Of a DNA stretch of 9,774 nt, positions 6,916 to 9,774 are shown piece after piece. The notes beneath the pieces are model-generated. The model searched no databases. It was not told the origin of the DNA and was given only the letters and a program-made list of their open reading frames with translations. The position numbers were made by a program, and so were the translations under genes. This stretch comes from JADGHX01 sp040255575 (GTDB lineage Bacteria; Pseudomonadota; Gammaproteobacteria; Steroidobacterales; Steroidobacteraceae): the NCBI GenBank assembly GCA_040255575.1, contig JBDZVF010000227.1:1-9774 (forward strand), read 5' to 3'. Numbering within the stretch: position 1 is the first letter of the stretch; each line of letters opens with the position of its first letter.

Positions 6916-7527
6916 TTGGTTCGTGCAGGCAATCCGCGGGGACGCGGCGCGCAGTCGCGCGTGATCCGGGTGATCGGCGGAGCCATGCGTGGGCGGCGCT
7001 GGCGCTTCCCGGATATTCCCGAGATACGCCCGACGCCCGATCGCGTACGCGAGACGCTTTTCAACTGGCTCGGCACTCACGTGGTCGGTGCTCGTTGTCT
7101 CGACCTCTTTGCGGGCAGCGGTGCGCTCGGCCTCGAAGCGCTGTCGCGTGGCGCATCGGGAGTGGTGTTCGTCGAGCAGCATGCCGCAATCGCTCGCGCG
7201 CTCAGCGCGCTCATGTCGGAGTGGAAGGTGCAGGGTGCCGAAGTTGTGCGCGCGGATGCGCTCTCCTACTTGCGTGGCGCGGCCCGACCGTTCGACATCG
7301 TGTTTCTCGATCCGCCGTTCTCGGCGGGTCTGCACGCTCCCGCGGCGGCGCTGCTCGAGGAAAGGGGCTGGCTCGCCCCCCATGCGCTCATTTACATGGA
7401 ATGCGCGGGGCGTGAACCGCTGCCGGCCCTCCCGGCCGCATGGCAGGAGCGCAAGGCGAAGCAGGCGGGCGAGGTCGGGTATCATCTGCTCGCCCGAAAC
7501 CCGGGCGATAGCCGCGCGCCAGAATGA
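6916..7527 (+). CDS. rsmD: 16S rRNA (guanine(966)-N2)-methyltransferase RsmD
   Basis: RsmD methylates N2 of G966 in 16S rRNA on assembling 30S subunits, using S-adenosylmethionine. In the 203-residue version the conserved opening VIRVIGGAMRGRRW is at 16-29 and RPTPDRVRETLFNWL at 38-52. The SAM-binding motif I is LDLFAGSGALGLEAL (62-76). The catalytic DPPF follows FDIVFL (132-135). Length fits the family (198 in E. coli). The start is uncertain: an in-frame stop at 6877 limits it, and there is no ATG before the conserved core. TTG at 6916 (GAGG 11 bases upstream) gives an N-terminus like that of E. coli; GTG at 6961 is the alternative. It overlaps coaD by 4 bases, a common rsmD-coaD pairing. 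Confidence 0.95.
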   Translation: MVRAGNPRGRGAQSRVIRVIGGAMRGRRWRFPDIPEIRPTPDRVRETLFNWLGTHVVGARCLDLFAGSGALGLEALSRGASGVVFVEQHAAIARALSALMSEWKVQGAEVVRADALSYLRGAARPFDIVFLDPPFSAGLHAPAAALLEERGWLAPHALIYMECAGREPLPALPAAWQERKAKQAGEVGYHLLARNPGDSRAPE

Positions 7528-8006
7528 AACGCCACGCCATGTACCCGGGGACGTTCGATCCCATCACGAACGGCCATACGGATCTCGTCCGACGCGCGGC
7601 GGGCATCTTCGATCGTGTGATCGTCGCCATCGCGTCGAACCCCAACAAGGCGCCCCTCTTCAGCCTCGACCAGCGGGTGGACCTGGCACGGCGGGTGCTT
7701 GCCGACCTGCCGAACGTGCAGGTGATGGGGTATTCGGGGCTGACCGTGGAGTTCGCCCGCAAGCACGGTCTTTCGGTAGTGGTGCGGGGCTTGCGGGCCG
7801 TGTCGGATTTCGAGTTCGAGTTCCAGCTCGCCAACATGAGCCGGCACCTGGCGCGCGAGATCGAAACGGTGTTCCTCACTCCGCAGGAGCAGTTCACATT
7901 CATCTCCTCTTCGCTCATCCGCGAGATCGCGGTGCTCGGCGGGGAGACGAAGGAGTTCGTCCATCCGATCGTGGATGCGGAGCTCAAGAAGCTGAAACGC
8001 GGCTGA
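7524..8006 (+). CDS. coaD: Pantetheine-phosphate adenylyltransferase CoaD
   Basis: CoaD joins 4'-phosphopantetheine and ATP to form dephospho-CoA and pyrophosphate, the penultimate step of coenzyme A synthesis, in the cytoplasm. The 160 residues match the family length. The nucleotidyltransferase motif is GTFDPITNGH (9-18) with the catalytic His18. RGLRAVSDFEFEFQ (88-101) lines the substrate pocket. ISSSLIR (127-133) binds ATP phosphates. The ATG at 7524 overlaps the rsmD stop as ATGA and has no clear Shine-Dalgarno, so expression probably depends on translation of rsmD. Confidence 0.97.
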   Translation: MKRHAMYPGTFDPITNGHTDLVRRAAGIFDRVIVAIASNPNKAPLFSLDQRVDLARRVLADLPNVQVMGYSGLTVEFARKHGLSVVVRGLRAVSDFEFEFQLANMSRHLAREIETVFLTPQEQFTFISSSLIREIAVLGGETKEFVHPIVDAELKKLKRG

Positions 8007-8025
8007 TCGTTCGGGAAGTCAATCG

Positions 8026-9735
8026 ATGATGCAACGCTTGGATGGCGCGCGAGGTGTGCGCAAGGTATTCGTTTCCCTCATTGCGCTGCTGTGCATTTCG
8101 GTGCACGTCGCCGGTGCGGCGGAGAAGGCCCCCGGGCACGCCGCCATTGCCAGCGCGCATCCGCTCGCCTCGCAGGCGGGGCTCGAGATCCTCGCCAAGG
8201 GTGGCAACGCTTTCGATGCGGCGGTCGCGGTCGCGGGCGCGCTGGCCGTGGTCGAGCCGAGCGGCTCGGGGCTCGGCGGGGGTGGCTTCATCCTGATACA
8301 TCGGGCGAGCGATGGCCTCAACATGATGATCGACGCGCGGGAGAAGGCGCCCGCCGCGGCGACGCGCGACATGTATCTCGGGCCGGACGGCAAGCCCGTG
8401 CCGGGCCTTTCCACGGGCAGCGCGCTCGCGGCCGGCATTCCCGGTGAACCCGCGGGCCTTGCGTTGCTCGCGCAGAAGTACGGCAAGCTGCCGTTGAAGA
8501 CGAGCCTGGCACCCGCGATCAAGATGGCACGCGAGGGCTTTCCGCTTTACGAGCGCCTGCAGAACATCATCGCGAACAAGGTGCCGCAGCTGAAGAAGTC
8601 ACCGGATGCGGCCCGTGCTTTTCTGACGAAGAGCGGTGAAGCGCCAGCGGTGGGCCACGTTATCAAGCGCCCTGACCTCGCCCAATCGCTCGAGCTGTTC
8701 GCGGAGAAGGGGGCCGACGGCTTCTACAAGGGCGCGTTCGCGAAGAAGCTCGCCAGCGGCGTGCGCAAGCTCGGTGGCATCTGGACGGAGCAGGATCTGG
8801 CGGACTACACCGCAGTCGAGCGTGCCCCGATCGTGGGCACCTACAAGGGCGCGCGCATCATCTCGGCTTCACCGCCGGCCTCGGGCGGTATCGCGCTCGT
8901 GGATGCGCTCAACATCCTCGAAGGCTATGACCTGAAGGCTGAGGATCCGGTGACGCGCATCCACCTCATCGTGGAGGCCATGCGCCGCATGCATCGCGAT
9001 CGCGCGATTTATCTCGGCGACCCGGATTTCGTGAAGATTCCCGTGGCGATGCTCACGGACAAGCGTTATGCGCAGGGCCAGCGCACTTCCCTGCGGCTTG
9101 ATCGCGCGACGCCAAGCGACGTGCTGCCGAGCGACGCGATCGATGCTGCGCACGGCCAGCACACCACGCATTTTTCAGTGATCGACCGCGATGGCAATCG
9201 CGTGGGCGTGACGATCACGCTCAACCTGTTGCTCGGCAGCGGCCTCGTGGTGCCGGGCACCGGCATCCTGCTGAACAACCAGATGGATGATTTCTCGATC
9301 AAGCCCGGCACGCCGAACGCGTACCGGCTCATCGGCGCCGAGGCGAATGCGATCGCGCCGGGCAAGCGTCCGCTTTCATCTTCGACGCCGACGTTCATCG
9401 AGGCCGATCGGGGTGTGATGGTTCTCGGGACGCCGGGCGGCAGTTACATCACGGGCATGGTGCTGCTGGCGACGCTCAACTTCGTGGATGGCATGAGCGC
9501 GAAGGACATCGTCAGCGCCCCGCGCTTTCATCACCAGTACTACCCGGACGTCATTCAATACGAGCCCGGTGCATTCACCGACGCGCAGGTGAAAGCGCTA
9601 TCGGATCGCGGCCACAAGCTGCAGCTGTCCGGGCGCAAATGGGGAAACCTGCAAGTGGTGGTGTGGGACTACGCTACCGGGACCGTCGAAGCCGCTTCCG
9701 ACCCGCGCGGCGTGGGAGCGGGGCTCGTTTACTAG
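8026..9735 (+). CDS. ggt: Gamma-glutamyltransferase (glutathione hydrolase) precursor
   Basis: GGT cleaves the gamma-glutamyl bond of glutathione and related compounds and transfers the glutamyl group to water or amino acids, in the periplasm. The 569-residue precursor has a signal peptide (basic residues to about 13, hydrophobic 14-30, likely cleavage after VAGAA near 32). Autoprocessing before Thr380 in QHTTHFSVID would release the small subunit with Thr380 as nucleophile. By alignment to E. coli GGT, which is co-linear from here on, the key residues are present: Arg105 (DAREKAP), Thr398, Asn400, Gln419, Asp422, Ser451-Ser452 and Gly471-Gly472. The lid-loop region (about 428-446) is also kept. 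GGGAAG (8013-8018) lies 7 bases before the ATG; a second ATG follows at once. It starts 19 bases after coaD, so it is probably co-transcribed with rsmD-coaD. Confidence 0.95.
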   Translation: MMQRLDGARGVRKVFVSLIALLCISVHVAGAAEKAPGHAAIASAHPLASQAGLEILAKGGNAFDAAVAVAGALAVVEPSGSGLGGGGFILIHRASDGLNMMIDAREKAPAAATRDMYLGPDGKPVPGLSTGSALAAGIPGEPAGLALLAQKYGKLPLKTSLAPAIKMAREGFPLYERLQNIIANKVPQLKKSPDAARAFLTKSGEAPAVGHVIKRPDLAQSLELFAEKGADGFYKGAFAKKLASGVRKLGGIWTEQDLADYTAVERAPIVGTYKGARIISASPPASGGIALVDALNILEGYDLKAEDPVTRIHLIVEAMRRMHRDRAIYLGDPDFVKIPVAMLTDKRYAQGQRTSLRLDRATPSDVLPSDAIDAAHGQHTTHFSVIDRDGNRVGVTITLNLLLGSGLVVPGTGILLNNQMDDFSIKPGTPNAYRLIGAEANAIAPGKRPLSSSTPTFIEADRGVMVLGTPGGSYITGMVLLATLNFVDGMSAKDIVSAPRFHHQYYPDVIQYEPGAFTDAQVKALSDRGHKLQLSGRKWGNLQVVVWDYATGTVEAASDPRGVGAGLVY

Positions 9736-9774
9736 CTGTCGCTTTCGCGCGAAGCGGCCGGCTCGCGCTCGGTC

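Noticed and set aside
6771..7076. Upstream extension of the lipase reading frame to 7076 (813 residues)
   Set aside because: The added 102 residues look random, overlap rsmD on the other strand, and would bury the signal peptide and lipobox that begin at 6770 behind a proper Shine-Dalgarno.
9736..9774. Possible terminator after ggt (CGCTT/AAGCG dyad)
   Set aside because: The short dyad has no T run before the window ends, so no terminator can be claimed.

Overview
The window is a compact, GC-rich stretch of a gammaproteobacterial chromosome. Its order, rpoH-ftsX-ftsE-ftsY followed by divergent rsmD-coaD and a gamma-glutamyltransferase gene, is a known gammaproteobacterial housekeeping neighbourhood (Pseudomonas and relatives). 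The high GC content and protein sequences suggest a Xanthomonadales/Nevskiales/Steroidobacter-like lineage, but that placement is inference.

Layout. Bases 1-602 hold the 3' part of an OmpA-like, glycine-zipper, peptidoglycan-binding envelope protein on the + strand. It converges on rpoH (heat-shock sigma factor, minus strand, 706-1581), and a strong two-way terminator hairpin lies between them. After a 348-base intergenic region come ftsX, ftsE and ftsY on the minus strand (1930-4540), joined by 4-base ATGA overlaps. FtsEX is the ABC-type divisome complex that controls septal peptidoglycan hydrolysis, and FtsY is the SRP receptor. Upstream of ftsY on the same strand is a large secreted lipoprotein lipase of the Pla-1/cef/VolA type (4635-6770). 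A short divergent spacer then separates it from a + strand group: rsmD (16S rRNA m2G methyltransferase), coaD (phosphopantetheine adenylyltransferase, 4-base overlap) and ggt (periplasmic gamma-glutamyltransferase, 19 bases downstream).

Regulation is the most interesting part. Just upstream of rpoH is a near-perfect CIRCE operator, the binding site of the heat-shock repressor HrcA. It matches 17 of 18 consensus arm bases with the exact 9-base spacer, and its arms overlap the -35 and -10 elements of a plausible extended -10 promoter. This suggests that HrcA directly represses the sigma-32 gene, linking the negative and positive heat-shock circuits. The short predicted rpoH leader also carries a G/C hairpin touching the Shine-Dalgarno sequence. 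Other structure includes an intrinsic terminator on the + strand near ftsY with no + strand gene feeding into it, a 10-bp hairpin just before rsmD, and an identical 12-base sequence at both fts gene overlaps.

I see no mobile element, CRISPR array, tRNA, rRNA or defence cassette. I found no undescribed multi-gene system here. The notable features are the CIRCE-rpoH wiring and the lipase placed inside a conserved housekeeping locus.
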